From Nodularia sp. LEGE 06071 (lineage in GTDB: Bacteria > Cyanobacteriota > Cyanobacteriia > Cyanobacteriales > Nostocaceae): a stretch of 64,000 nucleotides of DNA. Below the pieces are notes generated by a model. That model did no database searches, had not been told where the DNA came from, and saw only the letters and a list, made by a program, of their open reading frames with translations. Numbering within the stretch: the first letter of the stretch is position 1; the number at the start of each line of letters is the position of its first letter. Shown in pieces: positions 38,258 to 46,813 of this stretch. Both the position numbers and the translations under genes were made by a program. The stretch spans positions 787,963 through 851,962 of the forward strand of contig NZ_JADEWH010000001.1 of assembly GCF_015207755.1 (NCBI RefSeq). Direction: 5' to 3'.

Positions 38258-38286
38258 AGATGGACGCAGATAAACGCAGATAATTG
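38258..38286 (+). repeat. ACGCAGAT tandem repeat
   Basis: Three near-copies of a decamer (aacgcagatg gacgcagata aacgcagata), related in sequence to the GCAGAGGCGCAGAG repeat family seen elsewhere in the window. Confidence 0.6.
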
Positions 38287-38369
38287 TGTACTTCATTAGA
38301 CTAGGAAATGCTATGTCTCCCCAGGCTGCTAAGTTGAACCTGGGGAATAATGTCCCAGCCTTTGTCTAT

Positions 38370-40007
38370 CTACTCCTGACTTGTAGGCTCAGGTGGAGCT
38401 GCTTCGCGACTACGGCGTAATGAATTCCGCAACTGATTTTGACCAGAAGATGAGGGCTTGGCGGGAGCAGCCGGAGGTGGTGTACTTGCTGTGGGACGTG
38501 GCCGCCGATTTGTGCTAGGTTGCGCTACTGGCGCTGGTCGTGGCGCTGGTCGTGCTGCTGCTGGCGCTGGATTGGTTCGCTGACGCTTGACTCTACGCAA
38601 AGAATTTCTGACATTTGACTGGCTAGGAGTAGGAGTCTTCCTGGTTCCAGATGATGAACCTGCGGCGGTGTTTTGCTCAGGCTGACGCGGTTGTCTGACT
38701 GGTGTTGCTGCGGCGGGTCTGGTGACTGGGGCGGCTGGTGCTGTGGGTGTAATTTCTCGTCTGGCTCTGACTGTGGGTTCGCTGGTGGTTTTGGCTGGAG
38801 GAGTATTTGTACTTGGTGAGGGGCTGGAACTAGATGCTGCTCTCTCGCGGCTTCTCTGTCTAGCTTGCTCTTGTTCTTTTCTTTTGCGTTCTTGGAGTTC
38901 GCGGTGTCGCCGTGAACCTTCTAGAGCATAATCTGTGTTTATTTTGCCACCCTCTGATGAGGGTTTCAATATCCATTCATTACGGGCTTGTCTCAAGTTT
39001 TCTTCGTCTAATCTGCTGTTACCACTAGATTTATCAATCCGCGGATTGATAAGTTTTCCTTGGGAATCGACACCATCATGAACTATACCTACTGTTCCCT
39101 CAATGCCTCGCCGTCTAGCAAACTCTGGATAGCTGGTGTTGCAATCAATACAACCTGCACGACCATTACCTGAACTTCTGGAATTACCACCACTATTATT
39201 ATTTTGTGGCGCTGTTTTGATCTGTGGAGTGCTGGGCGCAGTGGGTGCTGCTGCTATTGGCGATCGCTGTACTCTTGTACTATTACTTGTATTATTATTT
39301 GTATTATTATTTGTACCTGAAGCTACTGTATTACTGCTTTGAGTGACTCTGGAATCTCTTAGTCCACTTAAAGTTCCTCGGAGTTGTTCACTAGCTTGAT
39401 TCGTCTGAGGAACTGCAATTGTCGATTCTGATGATGTTGTTGTTGCAGTCAACAGAGATTCTAACTTAGCTACAGATTCCTGGCGTGGGGGACTCGTAGA
39501 TTGGGGTTGTGCTGTGGTTGCTGTAGTTTGTTGGGGTGGCTGAGAAACTGTTGGTTGCGGTGGCTGAGGAACCGGCGGAGTTTTCACACTTTCAACCTTT
39601 GGCGCTGGTGGAGTTACCGTTGGCTGCTGTTGTTGAGGTGCTACAGTAGGCTGGGAAAATGTCGGCTCAATTTTTACCGGAGTTACCGGAGTTACCGGAG
39701 TTACCGGAGTTATTGGTGTGACTCTACTCGTAACAATCTTGGTAGGTTCGGGTATTTTAATTTTTTCGGGAATTATTTCCGGTGGTTTTTCTGGTTTTTC
39801 GACCGGCGGCTCTTCTATGGGATCGATAATTGCTAACTCTATTGGTTCGTATTCTTCTTTCGGCACTCTCACCAACAAACTACCTATACCCGAAGCTAGT
39901 ACGCCGATGTGTAGCGTTAACGAGCCAATTAGACTGTAAATCAAGAAAGTCTTGAGAGCTTCAACTTCTTGGGAACGATGTTTGACAGTAATGCCGGAAA
40001 AGCTCAT
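38370..40007 (-). CDS. TonB family protein with an internal TonB C-terminal domain
   Basis: The 545 residues start with a cytoplasmic tail and one transmembrane helix (about 20-45, FLIYSLIGSLTLHIGVLASGI). A Pro/Glu/Lys-rich periplasmic linker contains four VTP units and Gln/Thr-rich stretches. The TonB C-terminal domain lies at about 285-365 (YPEFARRRGIEGTVGIVH...RIDKSSGNSRLDEENLRQARNEW). Unusually, about 175 further residues follow: a charged helix rich in Glu/Arg, then Pro/Ala/Ser/Arg-rich sequence with two NSLRR motifs. In classical TonB the receptor-binding domain is the C-terminus. It probably transduces energy to outer-membrane transporters; ExbB, ExbD and receptors are not nearby. Start is ATG 40007. 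Confidence 0.8.
   Translation of the reverse strand: MSFSGITVKHRSQEVEALKTFLIYSLIGSLTLHIGVLASGIGSLLVRVPKEEYEPIELAIIDPIEEPPVEKPEKPPEIIPEKIKIPEPTKIVTSRVTPITPVTPVTPVTPVKIEPTFSQPTVAPQQQQPTVTPPAPKVESVKTPPVPQPPQPTVSQPPQQTTATTAQPQSTSPPRQESVAKLESLLTATTTSSESTIAVPQTNQASEQLRGTLSGLRDSRVTQSSNTVASGTNNNTNNNTSNSTRVQRSPIAAAPTAPSTPQIKTAPQNNNSGGNSRSSGNGRAGCIDCNTSYPEFARRRGIEGTVGIVHDGVDSQGKLINPRIDKSSGNSRLDEENLRQARNEWILKPSSEGGKINTDYALEGSRRHRELQERKRKEQEQARQRSRERAASSSSPSPSTNTPPAKTTSEPTVRARREITPTAPAAPVTRPAAATPVRQPRQPEQNTAAGSSSGTRKTPTPSQSNVRNSLRRVKRQRTNPAPAAARPAPRPAPVAQPSTNRRPRPTASTPPPAAPAKPSSSGQNQLRNSLRRSREAAPPEPTSQE
39676..39711 (-). repeat. Nine-base coding repeat in the TonB gene
   Basis: Four identical tandem copies of ACCGGAGTT, read on the minus strand as Val-Thr-Pro units. 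Identity at all positions suggests recent slippage. Confidence 0.85.
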
Positions 40008-40810
40008 AGTCTATTGCTACCTATTCTCACTTGCTTAGTTATATTAGAACGCACTGGCTCAAAATATCAAGTAAAAAATTAAAATTGTTTCGGTAATCAT
40101 ACGATCGCCTCTTTTCGCCGACACTTCCTAGTCTATTGCTCATCATCAGGCTTGTGTGCAGATATATTTTTTCGTTTAGTTTAAATTCTTTTTAGGCATT
40201 GAAGCCTATATGATCATGATCGCTGTAGATAATATTTGCCTTTTATTTTTATTTTTCTGCAATAAAATAGCAATTATTTTTTTTGCAAAGCTGGAAAGAA
40301 AAAGCTGTATATCAGATAACAATTTAGTTCAACATAAAATATTCAATGATTAATTGACACTCCCCGGCGTGAACGCACGGCGATTCTTCTGTCTATGAGG
40401 CGATTGGCTCTGAGAGGATTGCTCCAGCCAAAGTAGAGGTGATCATCTTGATGCGTTTACCTATGCCATTTTGACACTTTAATCTTCTTGGTATTTGCTA
40501 TTTATCTTGATATAAGAATAGAATAGGACTAGAGCCTGTGCTGCCCACTCATAAGTATTTAAAGATAGAAGGGTGGTAACAGCAAAAAAAACTTTCACCA
40601 AATCCTTCTAAATCTATTCATTGTATTTAGAGTAAATAGGGAGAAAGTCTGCTTGAATTTACATCTGTGGACAAAAAGGAAGCAATTCCAGTTTCATGAG
40701 TAGATTTGAGTAGGTCTATCTAGCGGTTAATAGCTGGTTGCAAAAAATTAGAACCACAAAAAACTTTCTTTGAAGTAGGCTGGTAGCATCTCAACGCTTT
40801 TAATATTTTT
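40008..40810. other. Spacer upstream of agrE with an IS-like scar
   Basis: About 800 bases without a gene. It carries a probable IS200/IS605 right-end remnant (40352-40480) and is otherwise AT-rich. The agrE promoter should lie in the last 200 bases. I looked for an NtcA site (GTA-N8-TAC) and found no convincing one. Confidence 0.5.
40352..40480 (-). mobile_element. Probable IS200/IS605-type element remnant (right end)
   Basis: On the minus strand the segment ends in tcgccgtgcgttcacgccgg followed by ggagtgtcaattaat. This pattern, a small hairpin followed by GGGGAGTGTCAA, is the typical right end of TnpB-bearing IS200/IS605 elements in cyanobacteria. The preceding bases give a conceptual C-terminal tail (GKRIKMITSTLAGAIL...), but no TnpB body or TnpA gene remains. 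The call rests on resemblance from memory. Confidence 0.45.
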
Positions 40811-42922
40811 ATGACTTCTCTGATTCGCTTCTTGATGTGCGCCCCTGACCACTACGATGTAGACTATGTAATTAATCCCTGGATGGAAGGGAATATTCAC
40901 AAGTCTTCGCGCGATCGCGCCGTAGAACAGTGGCAAAAACTCCACCACATCCTCAAACAAAACGCCATTGTCGATTTAGTCCCGCCCCAGATTGGTTGGC
41001 CTGACATGGTGTTTACCGCCAATGCTGGTTTAGTCCTGGGTGAAAATGTCGTTCTCAGTCGATTTCTACACAAAGAACGTCAGGGTGAAGAGCCTTTCTT
41101 TAAAAATTGGTTTGAGGAAAACGGTTATACGGTTCATTTATTGCCGAAAGACTTACCATTTGAAGGTGCTGGAGATGCACTTTTAGATCGGGAAGGACGT
41201 TGGTTATGGGCTGGATATGGTTTTCGTTCAGAATTAGACTCACACCCTTACTTGGCTAAATGGTTAGATATTGAGGTGCTATCCCTGCGACTAATTGATG
41301 AGCGCTTCTATCACCTAGATACCTGCTTTTGTCCTTTAGCTAACGGCTATTTATTGTATTATCCCGGCGCTTTTGATGCTTATTCTAATCGCTTAATAGA
41401 AATGCGAGTTGCGCCAGAAAAGCGCATAGCAATTACCGAAGCTGATGCAGTCAACTTTGCCTGTAATACGGTGAATGTGGAAAGCATCGTGATCATGAAC
41501 AAAGCCAGCAATGTGTTAAAAGCACGTTTAGCAGATGTTGGTTTCCGAGTCATTGAAACGCCGTTGACGGAATTTCTCAAAGCAGGTGGTGCAGCTAAAT
41601 GTTTGACACTGCGGGTCACAGAACCACTAGACACAGAAATCCATGCCAATGTCTCGGTAGAAAGCCGCGTGATTCGCCTGGAAGGGCATTTGCTCGACTC
41701 TGGTTTGATTAACCGGGCTTTAGATTTGATTGTGGATGCTGGGGGAAGCTTCCAAGTCATGAATTTTAACTTGGGAGAACAACGCCAAAGCACATCTGCG
41801 GCTGAGGTGCGAGTGTCAGCGCCTTCTCATGAGGTGATGGAAGGAATCATCTCTCAGTTAATCGATTTGGGGGCTGTAAATTTACCCCAAGATGAACGAG
41901 ATGCTAAACTACAGCCTGTAATTCAAGCTGGGGTGGCTCCTGATGATTTCTACGTTAGTACGATTTATCCTACGGAAGTGCGGATTAACGGTGAGTGGGT
42001 GCGGGTAAAAAATCAGCGCATGGATGGTGCGATCGCCATTACTCAAACTGCCAATGGTTTAGTAGCTAGGTGTAAACTTTTACGTGACTTAGAAGTCAAT
42101 GACCGAGTAATTGTAGACGTACTGGGTATCCGTACTATCCGCAAAACTGAATCCCGTGAACAGCGTAATTCTCAAGAATTTAGCTTTATGTCAGCCGGGG
42201 TTTCCAGTGAAAGACGTGTGGAACTTGTGGTGGAACAAGTCGCTTGGGAATTACGTAAAATTAGGGATGCTGGTGGTAAAGTAGTTGTCACTGCGGGTCC
42301 TGTGGTGATTCACACCGGCGGCGGCGAACATTTGGCGCAACTGATTCGGGAAGGATATGTACAGGCGCTCTTGGGTGGTAATGCGATCGCCGTCCACGAC
42401 ATTGAGCAAAATATGATGGGGACTTCCCTCGGTGTGGACATGAAGCGGGGTGTAGCTGTCCGTGGTGGACATCGCCATCACCTTAAAGCCATTAATACTA
42501 TCCGCCGTCATGGCAGCATTGCTAAGGCTGTGGAAGCGGGAGTGATTAAAAATGGCGTGATGTATGAGTGTGTTTCCAATCACATTCCTTTTAGCCTGGC
42601 TGGTTCGATTCGGGATGATGGACCTTTGCCTGATACCCAAATGAATTTGATTAAGGCACAGGAGGAATACGCCAAACTGATTGAGGGTGCGGAGATGATT
42701 TTGATGCTGTCATCGATGTTGCACTCCATTGGGGTGGGGAATATGACTCCGGCTGGGGTGAAGATGGTCTGTGTGGATATTAATCCAGCTGTAGTTACTA
42801 AGTTAAGCGATCGCGGTTCTGTGGAATCGGTGGGTGTGGTGACTGATGTCGGTTTGTTCCTCAGTCTGTTGATTCAGCAGTTGGAGAAGTTGACAAATCC
42901 CTATGTTGCTAGCGTAGGTTAA
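40811..42922 (+). CDS. agrE: Bifunctional arginine dihydrolase / ornithine cyclodeaminase AgrE (ArgZ)
   Basis: The 703 residues have an N-terminal guanidine-modifying (amidinotransferase-fold) domain (about 1-275) with FTANAGLVLG, the E/D substrate ligands and the catalytic cysteine C264 in GGAAKCLTLRV. They hydrolyse arginine to ornithine, CO2 and two ammonia. The C-terminal part (about 280-700, a TIGR00300/LOR-SDH-like domain with TAGPVVIHTGGGEHL and HDIEQNMMGTSLG) corresponds to the region that in Anabaena AgrE converts ornithine to proline. Length and Cys position match Anabaena AgrE and Synechocystis ArgZ. The enzyme drains arginine released from cyanophycin in diazotrophs. Start is ATG 40811. 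No cyanophycin genes are adjacent. Confidence 0.93.
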   Translation: MTSLIRFLMCAPDHYDVDYVINPWMEGNIHKSSRDRAVEQWQKLHHILKQNAIVDLVPPQIGWPDMVFTANAGLVLGENVVLSRFLHKERQGEEPFFKNWFEENGYTVHLLPKDLPFEGAGDALLDREGRWLWAGYGFRSELDSHPYLAKWLDIEVLSLRLIDERFYHLDTCFCPLANGYLLYYPGAFDAYSNRLIEMRVAPEKRIAITEADAVNFACNTVNVESIVIMNKASNVLKARLADVGFRVIETPLTEFLKAGGAAKCLTLRVTEPLDTEIHANVSVESRVIRLEGHLLDSGLINRALDLIVDAGGSFQVMNFNLGEQRQSTSAAEVRVSAPSHEVMEGIISQLIDLGAVNLPQDERDAKLQPVIQAGVAPDDFYVSTIYPTEVRINGEWVRVKNQRMDGAIAITQTANGLVARCKLLRDLEVNDRVIVDVLGIRTIRKTESREQRNSQEFSFMSAGVSSERRVELVVEQVAWELRKIRDAGGKVVVTAGPVVIHTGGGEHLAQLIREGYVQALLGGNAIAVHDIEQNMMGTSLGVDMKRGVAVRGGHRHHLKAINTIRRHGSIAKAVEAGVIKNGVMYECVSNHIPFSLAGSIRDDGPLPDTQMNLIKAQEEYAKLIEGAEMILMLSSMLHSIGVGNMTPAGVKMVCVDINPAVVTKLSDRGSVESVGVVTDVGLFLSLLIQQLEKLTNPYVASVG

Positions 42923-42929
42923 AAAATGT

Positions 42930-43015
42930 ATCACGCAAAGGCGCAAAGACGCTAAGGGTTTTTGTGTCTTTGTTTTTTTCCATGCAGAGGCGCTCCAGTC
43001 GCAGAGAGTTATAGT
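42930..43015 (+). repeat. GCAGAGGCGC-type dispersed repeat, degenerate copies
   Basis: Two related pieces in tandem (tcacgcaaaggcgcaaagac and atgcagaggcgctccagtcg with gcagagagtt), degenerate versions of the repeat at 5877 and 47870. They lie directly after agrE and before the small antitoxin-like gene. Confidence 0.7.
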
Positions 43016-43038
43016 TTTAAAAAAGGACATAATTAATT

Positions 43039-43206
43039 ATGTTACAAACTGAGAAAGGAATCTACAAAAATGGCAAAATTGAGTTAACTGAAATTCCTGA
43101 AAATATCTTAGAAAGTCAAGTGTTAATTACCTTTATAGAAACTAAAACACCAGAAAATATTGGTGTAAAAAGTTCAACAGAAGAATTATTTGATAAAAAA
43201 TATTAA
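43039..43206 (+). CDS. Small antitoxin-like protein
   Basis: A 55-residue protein starting MLQTEKGIYKNGKIELTEIPENI. This N-terminal beta pattern (K-G-x-Y-K-N-G-K-I-E-L) resembles the AF2212/DUF104-like small antitoxins and similar cyanobacterial peptides that pair with PIN-type toxins. The ribosome-binding site AAAGGA precedes ATG 43039 by about ten bases. No PIN or RelE toxin follows; the next gene encodes a Uma2-type nuclease-fold protein about 100 bases on. It may be an orphan antitoxin or a remnant of a toxin-antitoxin pair. It is too short for the usual ORF threshold but has convincing composition and a start signal. Confidence 0.6.
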   Translation: MLQTEKGIYKNGKIELTEIPENILESQVLITFIETKTPENIGVKSSTEELFDKKY

Positions 43207-43313
43207 GCCACATTCTGGATTCATTCTTGTAGGATAAAAAGCAATGGCTACTGCGGGCAAAGCCTGCGCTCTCCAAGTTATACTAAATTAACAACTGCAA
43301 TCCCTTGAATAGT

Positions 43314-44117
43314 ATGAGTGAAACCCTGGCTGATATTGCTATACCACCGCAGTTTCCTGATCATACTCAACTACCAGAGTCTGATGGTACGTTTGTGTTA
43401 GCGAAGCGTACCGTAGGTCAGAACTTTCAAGAACATCCCCAAAGCATTATTATTACAGACTCAATAATTCAAACTTTACAAAAGTTACATCCCGATGGAC
43501 AATTTTGTATAGGTCAAGATTGTGGTATTTATTGGCGCGAAACACAACCACCGGAAAAAGGTACAGTTGCACCAGATTGGTTTTATGTCCCTGATGTAGC
43601 ACCAAGATTAGAAGGTAAAATCCGCCGTTCTTATGTATTATGGCGGGAATATATACCCCCATTAATTGCGATAGAATTAGCTAGTGGTAATGGTGACGAA
43701 GAACGAGACAAAACACCTCTACCTTTAGCTGGTAATCGTGAAGGTGCAAAACCTGGGAAATTTTGGGTATATGAAAGAGTGATCCGCATTCCCTACTATG
43801 TTATTTATGAAGTTAATCATGAGAAATTAGAAGTTTATCACTTGGTAGATTTTTCCTACCAAAAAATGCAGCCCAACGAACGTGGACATTATCCAATTCC
43901 CCCTTTAAGTGTAGAATTAGGATTATGGCAAGGAAGTTATTTAAATAATCCTGAGCAAGTTTGGCTGCGCTGGTGGAATTTAGATGGTAATTTATTATTA
44001 GTCGGTAAAGAAGAAGCCCAATTACAAAGATTAAGGGCTGAACAAGCAGAACACAAAGCAGCACAACTAGCAGCACGATTGCGAGAAATGGGTATTGACC
44101 CAGATACAATAGATTAA
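43314..44117 (+). CDS. Uma2 family (DUF820) PD-(D/E)XK nuclease-fold protein
   Basis: A 267-residue member of the large cyanobacterial Uma2 family. The fold core appears as PDWFYVPDV (Asp) followed by PPLIAIELASGNGDEE (Glu) and KFWVYERVIRIPYYVIYEV. The C-terminus is a short coiled coil (about 235-262). The canonical lysine of the PD-(D/E)XK motif is not clearly in place. Uma2 proteins are multi-copy in filamentous cyanobacteria and uncharacterised; nuclease activity is inferred from fold alone. A TTG upstream (43305) is in frame, but ATG 43314 gives the typical start MSETL. It lies 100 bases after the antitoxin-like gene and 26 bases before the DUF2085 gene, possibly co-transcribed with it. 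Confidence 0.8.
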   Translation: MSETLADIAIPPQFPDHTQLPESDGTFVLAKRTVGQNFQEHPQSIIITDSIIQTLQKLHPDGQFCIGQDCGIYWRETQPPEKGTVAPDWFYVPDVAPRLEGKIRRSYVLWREYIPPLIAIELASGNGDEERDKTPLPLAGNREGAKPGKFWVYERVIRIPYYVIYEVNHEKLEVYHLVDFSYQKMQPNERGHYPIPPLSVELGLWQGSYLNNPEQVWLRWWNLDGNLLLVGKEEAQLQRLRAEQAEHKAAQLAARLREMGIDPDTID

Positions 44118-44143
44118 GAAATTTTTCTCGCAAAGTAAAAAAT

Positions 44144-44650
44144 ATGCAAAGGGTTATTTTGTCAAGGGATTTTCAGGTTAATTGGGTGAGTTTTATTGCT
44201 GATTTTCTGTTGGTGGGGATGGTTTTTGGCCCCCCTATTGCTCCTTTTTTGGCTGCGTCTGATGTGTCTTTGCTGGGTAAGATTGCGGACATTATTTATT
44301 TCATGGGTAATCATGTCTGTCCGCAACCTGATATGGGTTTGGATTTAGCACCCCCGTTGATTATGGCTGTGTGTATGCGTTGCTATGGTACTGTTTCGGG
44401 GTTGCTATTTACTCGGTTGTTATATGGGGTAACTGGTGGTCAGGGTTTTTACTGGTTAAGTCAATATGGTTGGAATGGTGCAGCTTTGGCTAGTGTGTTG
44501 ATGATGGCTTATCCTTTGGAATTGGCTGCACAGGTTTTCGGGTTATGGGATTTTAATAATTATTTGGTGACACCTTTTGGGTTAATTACGGGTTTAGCTT
44601 GGGGGTTGTTAACTATGCCGATTTTGCATGAGTCGCAGCATGATCACTAG
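44144..44650 (+). CDS. DUF2085 family membrane protein
   Basis: A 168-residue protein with three or four membrane helices (about 15-35, 70-90, 105-125 and 138-155). The family signature is HVCPQPDMGLDLAPPLIMAVCMRCYGT, with conserved Cys and Arg residues (CxP...CxRCxG) that could bind a metal or cofactor at the membrane face. Function is unknown. Start is ATG 44144, 26 bases after the Uma2 gene, but gene content suggests chance adjacency. The C-terminus ends in His-rich ESQHDH. Confidence 0.75.
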   Translation: MQRVILSRDFQVNWVSFIADFLLVGMVFGPPIAPFLAASDVSLLGKIADIIYFMGNHVCPQPDMGLDLAPPLIMAVCMRCYGTVSGLLFTRLLYGVTGGQGFYWLSQYGWNGAALASVLMMAYPLELAAQVFGLWDFNNYLVTPFGLITGLAWGLLTMPILHESQHDH

Positions 44651-44884
44651 ACATCGACCAAATTTAAATAAGCTTTTTCTCAAACCCTTATAGACACAAG
44701 TCATGCAACGTCTCTGCATTCTCATAACTCCGCGTACTCTGTGCCTCTGTGGTTAATTAACTCCTGACTTAAGCGTAATTGCTGATACAGATTATACTAT
44801 TTTCTGGGTAAACTCAGGGTAGTACTAATACACTTGTATTATCTGCTTGTAGCTGACCACAGTTAACTCAGAAGGCTCTACCAA

Positions 44885-46723
44885 ATGATTAATACCAGTT
44901 ACGATTTTGACCAAGCTATCCTACCTACAGGATCTTCATTAAAGACAAATATTCTGCTACGTTTTCGGGCTGATATTGCGGAATCTCCCCGACGTAACCT
45001 GAATCTTTCTTTGGTAATTGACCGCTCCGGTTCTATGGCGGGTGGTGCTTTGCATCATGCACTTAAAGCTGCTGAGTCTGTGGTGGATCAGCTGGAGTCA
45101 AATGATATTCTCTCGGTGGTGGTTTACGATGACGAAGTGGATACCGTTGTAGCACCCCAGCCTGTAACTGACAAGCCGGCACTTAAAACATCTATTCGCA
45201 AAGTCAGAGCCGGGGGTATTACCAACTTATCAGGGGGTTGGCTCAAAGGTTGCGAATATATCAAAGCACAACTTGATCCGCAAAAAATCAACCGTGTGCT
45301 TTTGCTTACTGATGGTCACGCCAATATGGGTATTGTAGACCCCAAGGTATTGACGGCGACATCTGCTAAAAAAGCTGAGGAAGGCATCACTACAACTACA
45401 TTGGGATTTGCTCAAGGTTTCAATGAAGATTTGTTGATTGGTATGGCTAGAGCCGCCAATGGGAATTTCTACTTTATCCAAAGCATTGATGAAGCAACGG
45501 AAGTTTTTGGGATTGAGTTAGACAGTCTTAGAGCCGTGGTAGGTCAAAACCTGACAGTGACTCTGGAATTAGCTGATGGTGTTAGCCTCCTAGATACTTT
45601 GAGTCTGGCTACAGTCAGTCATAATCAAGCTGGTCAAGCTGTGATTAATTTGGGCGAACTTTACGAAGGAGAAGATAAACTTTTGGGGTTGAGTTTGGAT
45701 ATATCCTCAGCACCAGTTGGTGATTTACCTGTGTTCAAGCTGCATTACAGCGCTGATGTTGTCCAAGATAACCTGATTGAAAATGTGTCAGGTACAGCCG
45801 ATGTCTTCGCTAAAGTTGGCACTGTGGAGGAAGCTGCTGCTGCGTCTTCGAGCCATATTATCCTAGAACTTAGCCGTCTTACCATTGCTAAAGCCAAAGA
45901 AATTGCCCTTAATTTAGCTGAACATGGCAGACATGAGGAAGCTGAACAAACCCTGCGGGTATTAGTGAAAGAACTCCGGGATAAAGGGTTAAATGAGAAT
46001 TTTGAAATTGCTGAAGAGATAGATCAGCTGGAGTATTTCGCGGATCGCATCGCCCAAAAAGCTCTGGGTAATGCTGGACGTAAAGAAATGCGAGATCAAA
46101 CTTACCAGACAATGACACGCAATCGCAGCGATTTGGGAGGTCGTGGTGTCACGGCTGGCGATGAAGTCTATGCAATGCCGGTTGTGAATGAAGTCGGTTC
46201 TGGTGTGGAACTGCACTGTGTTCGCGAAGGCGGTAAATTGCGAGTTAAAGTCATGTCTGAGGGTTATGATACCAGCAAGAATATCCAGTTTCCGCGAGGG
46301 ATTCGGGCTGAAGGCGCACGCTATGTTGTGGAAGGATTGGAACTTTCAAGCGATCGCACTTTTTACCGTGTCCGGGGAGAGATTACTCGTTTTGCTCAAC
46401 CTGGTGTAGCAGATACTTTTGTTACCCATAGAACTACGCAACGAGTTAGCACGGGTAAAGCTGCTAAGGGTCCCGCTAGTGCTGCTGACTTGGAGACAAC
46501 TGACACTGTGGATAATCAGGTTTTAGTGCAGTGTGTCAAAGATGGCAGTAAGCTCAGGGCAAGGGTAGTTTCTGACGGTTATGAACCGGATTGGAATATG
46601 CGCTTTCCTCGTTCGGTACGGGAGGAAGGTATGCTTTATGTTGTTGATGAAGTGAAAACAGCGCCTGATGGTAAGTCTTATATTGCTTGTGGGGATATTA
46701 AGCGTTTTGTGCAACCCATTTAA
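44885..46723 (+). CDS. VWA domain protein with a duplicated C-terminal domain
   Basis: The 612 residues begin with a von Willebrand A domain (about 40-210) with a complete MIDAS: D46-x-S48-x-S50 in DRSGS, T near GGITNLSGG, and D in LLLTDGHANMG. A beta-rich middle (about 220-330) and a helical region (about 335-400) follow. Two copies of a roughly 70-residue beta domain then appear at about 439-505 and 544-612, both with the pattern VxCVxxGxKLRxxVxSxGY...xFPRxxRxEGxxYVV...GxIxRFxQP. The protein is soluble. VWA/MIDAS domains bind protein ligands through a metal. I do not recognise the repeated domain. Start is ATG 44885 after a long leader. It is convergent with the coupled pair at 46814-47805. 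Confidence 0.8.
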   Translation: MINTSYDFDQAILPTGSSLKTNILLRFRADIAESPRRNLNLSLVIDRSGSMAGGALHHALKAAESVVDQLESNDILSVVVYDDEVDTVVAPQPVTDKPALKTSIRKVRAGGITNLSGGWLKGCEYIKAQLDPQKINRVLLLTDGHANMGIVDPKVLTATSAKKAEEGITTTTLGFAQGFNEDLLIGMARAANGNFYFIQSIDEATEVFGIELDSLRAVVGQNLTVTLELADGVSLLDTLSLATVSHNQAGQAVINLGELYEGEDKLLGLSLDISSAPVGDLPVFKLHYSADVVQDNLIENVSGTADVFAKVGTVEEAAAASSSHIILELSRLTIAKAKEIALNLAEHGRHEEAEQTLRVLVKELRDKGLNENFEIAEEIDQLEYFADRIAQKALGNAGRKEMRDQTYQTMTRNRSDLGGRGVTAGDEVYAMPVVNEVGSGVELHCVREGGKLRVKVMSEGYDTSKNIQFPRGIRAEGARYVVEGLELSSDRTFYRVRGEITRFAQPGVADTFVTHRTTQRVSTGKAAKGPASAADLETTDTVDNQVLVQCVKDGSKLRARVVSDGYEPDWNMRFPRSVREEGMLYVVDEVKTAPDGKSYIACGDIKRFVQPI

Positions 46724-46813
46724 GAGGCAGAGGGGCAGGGTGTAGGGTGCAGGGGGGAAGAAGTTTTGTAGGGTGGGTTAGCGCAGCGTAACCCACCATT
46801 AACTTTTTTGAGC

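Noticed and set aside
40600..40810. Possible NtcA site (GTA-N8-TAC) upstream of agrE
   Set aside because: No match with proper spacing and a -10 box was found.
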